DNA of 64,000 nucleotides from an uncultured Clostridia bacterium (GTDB lineage Bacteria; Bacillota; Clostridia; Christensenellales; CAG-917): positions 496,001 to 560,000 of the forward strand of contig CAKQGN010000001.1 in NCBI GenBank assembly GCA_934233745.1, given 5' to 3'. The position numbers and the translations under genes were made by a program. Positions 16,561 to 25,000 of this stretch are shown one piece after another (within the stretch, counting starts at the first letter, position 1; every line of letters begins with the position of its first letter). The notes below the pieces were generated by a model, which saw only the letters and a program-made list of their open reading frames with translations, searched no databases and was not told the DNA's origin.

Positions 16561-17715
16561 ATGGCAGCAAAAAATTATTACGAAATATTGGGCGTTGAAA
16601 AGACAGCCACGGCAGACGAGTTGAAACTTGCCTATCGTAAGCTTGCAAAGAAGTATCACCCGGATATGTATGTGTCGGCAAGCGAACAGGAAAAGAAGGA
16701 CGCCGAGGCAAAATTCAAAGATATAAATCATGCCTATGAAGTCCTTTCGGATCCTCAAAAACGTGCGGCATACGATACTTACGGCGATGAGAACGGCCCG
16801 CAAATGGGCGCAGGCGGTTTTGGCGGCGCAAGCGGATTTTCAAGCAGCGGATTCGGATTCGATATGGACGATATTTTCTCGTCGATATTCTCGGGATTCG
16901 GAGGCGGCTCGGCTCGCTCGCAACGCGCAAACGCTCCGCAAAGGGGACAGGATATCCTTGTCGGCATTACGATTTCCTTTGAAGAAGCGGCATTCGGCAC
17001 TCAAAGAACTGTAAGCGTAAAGAGAGTGGAAAACTGCTCCGACTGCAAAGGTACGGGCGCAAAGGACGGAACAGCGTTCAAAGTTTGCTCGCAATGCAAG
17101 GGGAGCGGACGGGTTACGATGACTCAACGCACTCCGTTTGGTCAAGTCAGCACACAAGGCGTTTGCCCCTCTTGCCACGGAACAGGCAAGATTGTCACCG
17201 AAAAATGCCCCAAATGCGGCGGTATCGGTCACTTTGACAAAGTTCAGGACGTCAAAGTCAATATCCCTGCCGGCATAGATTCCGGTCAACGAGTCAGATA
17301 TGAGAACGAAGGGCATGCAGGCTCGAACGGCGGTGAAAAGGGCAGTTTATACGTCGAAGTGAGAGTTGCTCCTCACAAACTCTTTGTCAGAAACGGGTTC
17401 GATATTATGCTCGAAGTGCCGGTATCAATTGTCGACGCGACGCTCGGTACGACAATCAGCGTCCCCACGCTTTACGGCAACAAAGAGGTTAAAATTCCCG
17501 AAGGTACGCAAAGCGGCACGGTGTTCACAATCAAAAATTACGGCATAAAGAAGCTCAAAGGAGCAGGAAAGGGCGATATGTTCGTAAAGGTTGTTGTCGA
17601 AGTTCCCAAGAGCGTCAGCAAGGAACAAAAAGAGTTCCTCAAGAAATTCGACCAAATCACCGACCAAAAGAAACAGTATCCTTTGAAAAAGGCTTACGAC
17701 GAAAAAACTCAATAA
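16561..17715 (+). CDS. dnaJ: Chaperone protein DnaJ (Hsp40, type I)
   Basis: Stimulates DnaK ATP hydrolysis and delivers substrates. The 384-residue protein has a J domain with HPD in AKKYHPDMY (residues about 5-75), a Gly/Phe-rich linker, four zinc-binding CxxCxGxG repeats (CSDCKGTG, CSQCKGSG, CPSCHGTG, CPKCGGIG) and two C-terminal beta domains. It is complete. The 156-nt gap from dnaK holds two hairpins, and the ribosome site is weak (AGGT about 14 nt upstream), so translation may be lower than that of dnaK. It is followed by prmA, as in many Firmicutes. Confidence 0.97.
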   Translation: MAAKNYYEILGVEKTATADELKLAYRKLAKKYHPDMYVSASEQEKKDAEAKFKDINHAYEVLSDPQKRAAYDTYGDENGPQMGAGGFGGASGFSSSGFGFDMDDIFSSIFSGFGGGSARSQRANAPQRGQDILVGITISFEEAAFGTQRTVSVKRVENCSDCKGTGAKDGTAFKVCSQCKGSGRVTMTQRTPFGQVSTQGVCPSCHGTGKIVTEKCPKCGGIGHFDKVQDVKVNIPAGIDSGQRVRYENEGHAGSNGGEKGSLYVEVRVAPHKLFVRNGFDIMLEVPVSIVDATLGTTISVPTLYGNKEVKIPEGTQSGTVFTIKNYGIKKLKGAGKGDMFVKVVVEVPKSVSKEQKEFLKKFDQITDQKKQYPLKKAYDEKTQ

Positions 17716-17769
17716 AAAAACCACACAAAAGCGGATATCTAATCCGCTCAAATGCGAGAGAAACAGAAA

Positions 17770-18672
17770 ATGAAATACAAAACGATAACGGTTTTTACAA
17801 ACCACAACGACGCCGACCTCATCTCGTCAGCCATGTTTGACGCAGGTGCGGGCGGCGTTTCGATTTTGGACAAACAAGACTTCCTTGACCTCGTAAAAAG
17901 CGATGTAATCTGGGACTATGTGGACGAAAGCGTACTTGAACAAAGCGAAGTCGTCAAAGTGTCGACAATGTATGAGCAGGATGATACGGATTTTCCGATA
18001 AATCTTGAAGCCAATCTTGAAGAATTGAAGAAAAACGGCGTTCAATTCGGTGAGATTCTGAGAGGAGAGATAGACGCGGCGGATTATGAAAACGAATGGA
18101 AAAAGTATTATAATCCCATAAAAACCAAGAATATCACAATCGTTCCGACCTGGATTGATTACAAAGCGAGCAAGGGAGAGAAGATTATGCGTCTCGATCC
18201 CGGCATGGCATTCGGCACGGGGTCGCACGCAACGACGAGAATGTGCCTCGAACTTATGGACGTTCTGGACAAAGACGTCATTGACGTCGGTTGCGGAAGC
18301 GGAATACTCGGTATTGCGGCGGCGATTTGCGGCGCAAAGAGCGTTTATATGTGCGACATAGACGAACAAGCCGTCGAATTTGCCCGTAAAAACGCATTGC
18401 TCAATCATGTAAATGCAACCATAGAAAAAGCGGATTTGCTGCAAGGCGAACAAAAAGCCGATTTTATCTTTGCAAACATCACCGCCGACATCCTTATGCG
18501 TTTTTCAAAGAGTATAGGAAAACATTTGAGAGAAAACGGCACGATTGTGTTGTCGGGTATCATTGACACGCGACTTGACGAAGTGATACAATGCTATCAA
18601 AGTGCAGGCTATCAAATCGTCGAACGTATGGCAATCGACGATTGGCGCGCGCTTAAACTTAAAAGGATATAA
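17770..18672 (+). CDS. prmA: Ribosomal protein L11 methyltransferase
   Basis: Trimethylates ribosomal protein L11 using SAM. The 300-residue protein has the N-terminal substrate-recognition domain (YKTITVFTNHNDADLISSAMFDAGAGGVSILD) and a class I methyltransferase domain with the PrmA signature DPGMAFGTGSHATTRMCLELM, motif I VIDVGCGSGILGIAAA and the NITADILMR motif. I place the start at the ATG at 17770, matching the usual family N-terminus; an ATG at 17752 would add six residues. A short hairpin, AGCGGAT/ATCCGCT (17730-17748), and the 14-nt motif shared with the dnaK leader lie just upstream. It belongs to the downstream part of the heat-shock operon. Confidence 0.95.
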   Translation: MKYKTITVFTNHNDADLISSAMFDAGAGGVSILDKQDFLDLVKSDVIWDYVDESVLEQSEVVKVSTMYEQDDTDFPINLEANLEELKKNGVQFGEILRGEIDAADYENEWKKYYNPIKTKNITIVPTWIDYKASKGEKIMRLDPGMAFGTGSHATTRMCLELMDVLDKDVIDVGCGSGILGIAAAICGAKSVYMCDIDEQAVEFARKNALLNHVNATIEKADLLQGEQKADFIFANITADILMRFSKSIGKHLRENGTIVLSGIIDTRLDEVIQCYQSAGYQIVERMAIDDWRALKLKRI

Positions 18673-18694
18673 AACAATTCGAGCCGATTAGAAT

Positions 18695-19420
18695 ATGGAA
18701 ATCAGAAGATTTTTTGTCAATCCCCATGATGTTTGCGCAAACGGTGAGGTCGTCGTAAGAGGCGACGAGTTTGCGCATATGACAAAAGTGCTTCGATACA
18801 AAGTCGGCTTCAAAGCAATTTTTTGCGCAAACGACGGAATCGAACGATTTTGCACAATAAGCTCAATCGACAAAGACAAGGCGATTTTGACTATCGACGA
18901 GCAAAAAGTGCAGGACAAAAAGAATGTTCGCGTTACGCTGTTTGCAGGGCTTTTGAAGAATAACAAACTCGATTTTGCCATTCAAAAAGCAGTGGAGCTC
19001 GGCATCGATGAAGTGATACCGTTTTTGTCGCATAATACAGCCGAAACCAAATTTTCGGTTGAAAGAGCCAATAAAATCGCGCTCGAAGCGGCAAAACAAT
19101 GCGGCTCGGCATATCTTACCGAGGTTAAAGACGTTTGCGATTTTGATGACGTCATTGACTCGTTAAAAAACTTTGACAATGTGCTGTTCGCTTATGAAAA
19201 CGAAAAGAAAAACCGCATAAAAGACTGCGATTTGTCCGGCAGAAATATTGCATTGATAATAGGTGCGGAAGGCGGTTTCACCGAGGACGAGGCAAGCAAT
19301 GCGCACAAGAGCGGTGCGCAAATCGTGACGCTCGGCAGACGCATTTTGCGTGCGGAAACGGCGTCTATAGTGGCGTCTGCATTGCTTTTGGACGCGCTTG
19401 GAGAATTTGATTATGACTGA
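18695..19420 (+). CDS. rsmE: 16S rRNA (uracil-1498-N3) methyltransferase
   Basis: Methylates U1498 of 16S rRNA in the assembled small subunit. The 241-residue protein has the N-terminal PUA-like domain (RRFFVNPHDV...GDEFAHMTKVLRYKVG) and a SPOUT methyltransferase domain with the knot motifs NIALIIGAEGGFTEDEAS and VTLGRRILRAETASIVASALLL. All family hallmarks are present and the length is typical. It follows prmA by 22 nt and its last 8 nt overlap mtaB, giving the conserved prmA-rsmE-mtaB order seen in Bacillus (yqeT-yqeU-yqeV). Confidence 0.96.
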   Translation: MEIRRFFVNPHDVCANGEVVVRGDEFAHMTKVLRYKVGFKAIFCANDGIERFCTISSIDKDKAILTIDEQKVQDKKNVRVTLFAGLLKNNKLDFAIQKAVELGIDEVIPFLSHNTAETKFSVERANKIALEAAKQCGSAYLTEVKDVCDFDDVIDSLKNFDNVLFAYENEKKNRIKDCDLSGRNIALIIGAEGGFTEDEASNAHKSGAQIVTLGRRILRAETASIVASALLLDALGEFDYD

Positions 19421-20702
19421 CAAACTTCCAAAGATTTCGGTTTTTACCCTGGGTTGCAAGGTCAACCAGTATGACACCGACGCTATGCTTGCGATTTTTG
19501 AGCATAACGGCTTTGAAATTACCGAAGGGCTTGAATTTGCCGATGTTTATGTCGTCAATTCCTGCGCCGTCACCGCCGAGGCGGAAAAGAAATCTCGTCA
19601 ATCTGTGGCAAGAATCCTCAAAGTCAACCCCAATGCAAAGATTTTTGTGTGCGGATGTGCCTCGCAAAACAACTTTTCGCAATTTGCCAAAAACAATGTG
19701 CAATACATATCCGGCAGTGACGGGAAACTCGATTTTGCACGCAAAATCGTTGAAGAATTCAAGGGCGATAAGGCGCAATTCGACAAAATCGTCCCCGACA
19801 AATTCGATATAAGTTCCGTGTTCGAGGACAACGACGGCATCGTAAATCTGCGTACAAGGCATTTTATCAAGGTTCAGGACGGGTGCAACAATTTTTGCAG
19901 CTATTGTCTTATCCCGTATGTGAGGGGAAGAAGCCGCTCGCGTTCGCTTGAAAGCATTGAAAGAGAGTTAGACGATGTGCAAAACGTTGCAAAAGAAGTC
20001 GTCGTGACAGGCATCAATTTGTCCGCATACGGCAAAGACAACGGCTCTTCGCTTACAGAACTTATGAAAATGCTTGCAAAATATGAATTTTCCGTGCGTC
20101 TTGGTTCGCTTGAAGTGAACGTCATAACAAAAGAGTTTCTCGACGCAACCAAACTTGTCAAAAGATTTTGTCCGCATTTCCATTTGTCACTGCAAAGCGG
20201 CGACGACAGCGTGCTTAAAGCCATGAATCGTCATTATACGTGCAACGAGTATTATCGCGCGGTGCAGCTTATAAGAGAATACTATGCAGATCCTGCCGTT
20301 ACAACGGATATTATCGTCGGTTTTCCGAGCGAAACGGAAGTCGAGTTTGAAAACAGCATGAATTTTGCAAGAAAAGTCGCATTTTCGGATATACATGTTT
20401 TTCCGTACTCTTCGAGAAAAGGCACTGTCGCAGGGCGTATGCAACCACTTGCGCCCGAAATCGTTTTGGAGCGTCAAAAGCGCATGAGTGCATTAAAGCG
20501 CGAGCTTGCAACGAATTATCTGAACAAACAAATCGGCATGCCTGCAAACGTGCTGTTTGAAACGCAAAATCGAGGCGTTTGGGGCGGACACTCTCCGAAC
20601 TATGTCAAAGTGTATTCCAAAAACGGAGCGCACAACGAAATCAGACTTATCACTCCGACGCACATCTATCTTGACGGTGTTGCCGACGATTCGGTGAAAT
20701 AA
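19413..20702 (+). CDS. mtaB: tRNA t6A37 methylthiotransferase MtaB
   Basis: A radical-SAM enzyme that adds a methylthio group to N6-threonylcarbamoyladenosine 37 in tRNAs reading ANN codons. The 429-residue protein has the UPF0004 domain with three cluster-binding cysteines (FTLGCKVNQYD, VVNSCAVTAEAE, FVCGCASQ), the radical SAM motif CNNFCSYCLIPYVRGRSRSR, and a C-terminal TRAM domain region. I chose the ATG at 19413 because TTGGAG precedes it; an upstream in-frame ATG at 19398 lacks a ribosome site. The ALGCKVN-type start distinguishes MtaB from MiaB and RimO. Confidence 0.95.
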   Translation: MTDKLPKISVFTLGCKVNQYDTDAMLAIFEHNGFEITEGLEFADVYVVNSCAVTAEAEKKSRQSVARILKVNPNAKIFVCGCASQNNFSQFAKNNVQYISGSDGKLDFARKIVEEFKGDKAQFDKIVPDKFDISSVFEDNDGIVNLRTRHFIKVQDGCNNFCSYCLIPYVRGRSRSRSLESIERELDDVQNVAKEVVVTGINLSAYGKDNGSSLTELMKMLAKYEFSVRLGSLEVNVITKEFLDATKLVKRFCPHFHLSLQSGDDSVLKAMNRHYTCNEYYRAVQLIREYYADPAVTTDIIVGFPSETEVEFENSMNFARKVAFSDIHVFPYSSRKGTVAGRMQPLAPEIVLERQKRMSALKRELATNYLNKQIGMPANVLFETQNRGVWGGHSPNYVKVYSKNGAHNEIRLITPTHIYLDGVADDSVK

Positions 20703-20722
20703 AATTATTTTAGGAGAAAAAT

Positions 20723-21064
20723 ATGGACAACTGCATTTTTTGCAAAATAGTAAAAGGCGATATACCGTCAACCAAAGTCTATGAGGATGATGATATGATA
20801 ATCATCAAAGACCTCAATCCGCAAGCCCCCGTGCATCTTTTACTGATTCCGAAGGAGCATTACGCAAATATAGTCGAGATGAGCGATGCGCAAGCTCAAA
20901 CACTTGCAAAATGCCTCAAAAAGCTGTCCGCTCTCACCGATAAACTCGGACTTCAAAACGGCTTCCGTCTTGTTTCAAACAAGGGCGAGGACGGTTGTCA
21001 ATCCGTCAATCATTTGCACATTCACATTCTTGGGGGAACGAAACTGTCCGATACGATGTGCTAA
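20723..21064 (+). CDS. HIT-family nucleotide-binding protein
   Basis: A 113-residue histidine-triad protein of the Hint branch, probably a purine nucleoside phosphoramidase or dinucleotide hydrolase. The catalytic triad motif is HLHIHILGG at the C-terminus, and the N-terminal CIFCKIVKGDIPSTKVYEDD holds the two cysteines which in this branch form half of a zinc site. AGGAGAAAAAT precedes the ATG. It closes the operon that starts with hrcA and is followed 20 nt later by the first nested-hairpin repeat, which may terminate the transcript. The physiological substrate is not known. Confidence 0.93.
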   Translation: MDNCIFCKIVKGDIPSTKVYEDDDMIIIKDLNPQAPVHLLLIPKEHYANIVEMSDAQAQTLAKCLKKLSALTDKLGLQNGFRLVSNKGEDGCQSVNHLHIHILGGTKLSDTMC

Positions 21065-21083
21065 AACCGCACCAAATCGCGCC

Positions 21084-21207
21084 AAACCGCGCTATTGAGC
21101 GAATAACTGTGTCAACACCCCTTGTCCATCAACTCACGTACGTCTATGTACGCTAGGGTTGCTGTTCAAGGGGTGTTTCCTTGTTCTTCATCTCAATAGC
21201 GCGGTTT
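21084..21207 (+). repeat. Nested-hairpin element, copy A
   Basis: Outer 16-bp helix AAACCGCGCTATTGAG (21084-21099) with its perfect complement at 21192-21207. Then the fixed box GCGAATAACT, an inner 11-bp helix AACACCCCTTG (21114-21124)/CAAGGGGTGTT (21167-21177), a central arm AACTC-A-CGTAC/GTACG-CTA-GGGTT, and the right box TTGTTCTTCATCT. It starts 20 nt after the HIT-gene stop codon. See findings. Confidence 0.9.
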
Positions 21208-21225
21208 TACTATCTAACCAACGTA

Positions 21226-21331
21226 CAATGAGCGAATAACTGCGTCAGAGTCACTCTCTCCGAATAGTCACGTACGTCTATGTACGCTCCTATCCGTTGA
21301 GAGTGACTCTTTCTTGTTCTTCATCTCAATT
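21226..21331 (+). repeat. Nested-hairpin element, copy B
   Basis: Left box GAGCGAATAACT, inner 12-bp helix AGAGTCACTCTC (21247-21258)/GAGAGTGACTCT (21299-21310), central CGTAC/GTACG arm, right box CTTGTTCTTCATCTCAA. The outer helix is weak here. It lies 18 nt after copy A. Confidence 0.85.
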
Positions 21332-21339
21332 GCTCAAAC

Positions 21340-21986
21340 GGCGCCTAGGTTATGGCAATCGCCCGAATTGTCATTCAGAGGAGCAAAGCGACGTGGGAAT
21401 CCCCTAAATAGAAACATAAACACAGTGGCGATTGCTATTCACCTCGCTTGTTCTCGCAATCACTAACCGCGCAGAAAATCTTTGCTATCAGTTCGAGCAG
21501 GGATAAAAACTCCTGCCGCAGTTTCGCAAGATTGTCTGCTTGGTGTGTGCGCCTTACGGCTAGATTCCCACGGTCACTTCGTTCCCTCGGAATGACACGG
21601 GTGGGACACCCACACACGAACGAACACTCATTCATGGCGTACTTATATACGGAATGTGCTTATTCGAAGTGCGAGCCGCAACGGCGGCGAGAATATGAGC
21701 GCCGAGCTTGACGGATGGTACGAGAATGCGTGGCATTCTGTTGCGTAGCCGCCACGCAGGCGAAGTGGCATAATGAGAGAATCGCCCCTATCTATGCGAG
21801 TGCCGACTGTCTCCCCCGCGAACGACGGATAATCTTGTAGAGAATTGCCCCTAACTGAGTGGTGGGAGAAAAGCCCGAGAGGGAAAGAGGGGGCACATCT
21901 ATTTTAGGGTACACGCCGTTCAACCCTTGTGATTTTGAAGTGACTTCGGCAATAGTGCGATTTTTAATAATTTTCGCAATAAAAAT
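21340..21986. repeat. Gene-free spacer with degenerate dispersed repeats
   Basis: No gene is supported here. An imperfect inverted pair, TGTCATTCAGAGG... (about 21369-21405) and its reverse form ...CCTCGGAATGACA (about 21563-21600), flanks about 160 nt. Its translation gives the peptide PRSLRSLGMT typical of spurious frames over such repeats. Further right, two similar segments beginning AGAGAATCGCCCCTA and AGAGAATTGCCCCTA (near 21776 and 21840) look like another repeat family; the second can fold GCCCCT with AGGGGGC. Confidence 0.6.
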
Positions 21987-22019
21987 ACAACTCCCCACCG
22001 ATCTTTGGTGGGGAGTTGT
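21987..22019 (-). terminator. Terminator of the surface phosphoesterase gene
   Basis: A 13-bp perfect stem, ACAACTCCCCACC (21987-21999)/GGTGGGGAGTTGT (22007-22019). Read on the minus strand it ends in ATTTTTATT. It lies 20 nt beyond the stop codon. Confidence 0.88.
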
Positions 22020-22038
22020 GTTTTTGCACATTTAGTGA

Positions 22039-25000
22039 TTATGCGCTGAGCTTGGCTTTTTTCTTCTTTGCGAAGTGGATGCCGAGTCCGGTGCCGACTC
22101 CGATGACTGCTGCGCCCGGGATGAGGGTGGACAGGAGGATAACCATAAGTTTGTTGTTCTTGATCGGAGTTGTGCCAAGAACCGTGCTTTGACCGATTTG
22201 ATCGATCTTGCCTGTTGTTCTGTTGAAGTAGTAGCCTGTGAATGTGATTGTTTCACCGTCGACTTTGACTTTGCCGAACGTTTGCGAATCGAGAGTGTGG
22301 AGGATACTGCCGTTGTCGTTGAATTTCGGGGTTGTCATGTCGTTTTCTCTGTAGTTGTAGAACTTCGTGCCGAGTGTGCCGAGTGTGACATAAAGTACGC
22401 CGTCGCCTGTGTAGCGCACGCCGTCCTTGCTTGTTTTGTCGACTGCGTTGCCGTCCTTATCCACAAGATAGGTTGTGGTGTAGGTGTGGTCGTGTCCGCC
22501 GAATACGACGTTTACGCCGTTCTCTGCAAAGATTGTACCAAGTTGCGTTCTCATTGCTTTGACTTCGCCGTCAAATGCGTGAGAGCCTGCCGAGTACAAA
22601 CTCTTGTGCATAAGCACGAATTTCCACTTTGCGTCGGTATTTTTGAGGTCGTTTTCAAGCCATTCCAATTGAGCCGTGCCAAGTCCCTCGCTCGATGCGT
22701 CGTTGGTGTCGAGGACGGTGAAGTGCGCGTTGGCGTAATCGAACGAGTAGTAGTTGTTCTCGATTTGCTTGACGTTTGCTCCGTCCTTTACGGTGTAGTT
22801 GAAGAATCTGTCGATAGAGCCTGTCTTGTTCTCGTGGTTGCCTGCGGTGAAGAACATCGACGAGTTCAACGTAAGATCTTGATAGGTGTTGAGTGCCATA
22901 CCCCATTGATTGAAGTTCTTGCCGTTGTCGCACATATCGCCTGCATTGAGGATAAAGTCGAACGTGTTGACTCTTTCGTCTTTAAGAAGAGCCTCAACCG
23001 CTTCGTGACTCTCGTCGTACATGCTTTGAATCATACCTTGGATATCGGCAACGGTGAGGAATTCAAACACATCGACGCTCCTATCCGCAGCAGTCGTAAA
23101 TTTGAGTGCGTTGCCGACATACCCGTCGTTTTTGATGAAATCGAGCAATGAGAAATAGTTTGTCTTGTCGGTTTCATAATTGCCGAGGATGTCGTAATAG
23201 TAGGTTTTGCCTGCTTCGAGACCGTTGATTGTGACGGTGGTGCAGTTGTAGTAGATGACGCTGTTTGCAACGGCTTTATCTCTGTCGCCGTACACATACG
23301 GATTGTCGTCGTCGTCCATGATTTCACCGTGGGTGAGGCAGAGAAGTCCGAGGTCGATGAGCGGAATGTATTGTGGTTTTGTTTGCGTAAATACCGTTGC
23401 ATTTATGCCGTTTGCAAGCTCTTTGTACTCTTTTACATCGAGATAATCCGTCTTGTTCTTTGCGTATTCGGCAAATGCTTTTGCTTGGGACGTGCCGACT
23501 TCGCCGATTATGTTGCCCTTCTCGTCAAGGAGTCGGAAAGTGCCGTAGACGTTCTCTTCGGTGTAGAATTTGATAGTGTAAGATGTCGTTCCGTTTGCGG
23601 TATCGAAGTTTGCCGTTACGCGAGAGGGAACTCTGCCGTTTTGTTGCGTTGCGGCATTGAACGCTGCGCCGACCGTAGAAACCTTGTTTAGAGTGCTGAG
23701 GTAGGACAAACGCACGCCGTCTTTTTCATATGCCTTGTCGGGTTGATAGTATGACGGTTTGTTCGGATGAGCAAAATCGTCCAAATCGGGATAGACATCG
23801 GTTGAAAACGTGATTACGATATCGTTTGCGATTCCGCCGAGCCCCTTGTAGAAGCTGTCGACAAGATAACTGTCAAGGAAATTCTGAACAATCGATATGA
23901 CATCCGGACCTTCGAGAGAGAAGCCGAGAAGTTTTGCAACAAGCGTTTTGATTGCGGGAAGCAAATCGTTGATGACGTTTACCAATACGAAATCTTCCGC
24001 ATTGATAGAATAGTTGTCGGGAAGCGAAATCTCAACGCCGAGCGAGGAAAGGAAACTCGAAACAAGCGGGTTTTTCAACACGGAGGGAAGTTGTGTTCCG
24101 AGCCCTTTTTTGAGGTGTGCAAAAGCCGCTTCGGTGATATATCCTTTTTCAACCGCGTCTTTGAAGTTGAAATGATGGTTGAGGATGGTTTTGAGAAGAG
24201 AACCGTCTTCCGTAAAGATAGGATCGAGCAAAGTTTTGAGCAAATCTTTGACGAATTTGCCGCTGAGAAGTTGCTCTTGCATATCTTTGACTGCCGCCAC
24301 CATACGCAAACGATATGTCGGATTGAAGGGATGTTTGAACAGATAATCCTTGCCTTCCTCGACCGCTTTTTCCTCGCCGAACACGGCTTTTATGGATTCC
24401 GCGGTTTCGTCAAGGGAAATTTCGATGCCCATTGTGTGCGCTGTCATGATGAACGCGGCAACATCCTTGATGTTCATTTTTCCGCTGTTTGCGGGGTTGA
24501 CTGTTGATTTGATGGAATCGTCGCCGTAGTTCCAGGCAAGCACTTCGTTGACCACGGCATTGACCAAATCGAGAGCTGAATTATATTCAACGCCGTTGTG
24601 GGTGTAAGTCACGCCTTTGAGAACGGTGTCGAGAATGTATTTTACAAGACCGTTGAGAGCTTCTTTTTTCTCGCTCGGTTCCATGTTGCCGTAAATGTCA
24701 CGCTCCGTTTCGCCTCTCTTGAAGTCTGCAAAGAGAGTGCTGCGTACGATGCCGAGGACGGTGTTGTCGCCTCCTATCATATTCATCACGGTGCCGACAA
24801 GCGAGTCGATGGTGCTTTGATTGATGAAGTGATCAACCACGCGTTCGACAAGTATGGAGTAAATTTGCTCGTTGATATAGTCGTTGTAGTTCATTGCGTT
24901 CATTTTGTCATAGTTGATCATGTACGCAAGATAGTCGGGGTTTGTTGCGACAACGGCAGCCCATTTTGCCTCTTTATCCGCCTCGGTGGTTGCTTTTTTA

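Noticed and set aside
21435..21711. Open frames on both strands in the repeat spacer (with RSLRSLGMTRV and VIPRERSDRGN peptides)
   Set aside because: These peptides arise from dispersed intergenic repeats and recur as spurious calls; there is no ribosome site and no domain.
22075..23151. A 358-residue plus-strand frame opposite the surface phosphoesterase gene
   Set aside because: Antisense shadow; composition is cysteine/valine-rich as expected from reverse reading, and the sense strand has intact catalytic motifs.
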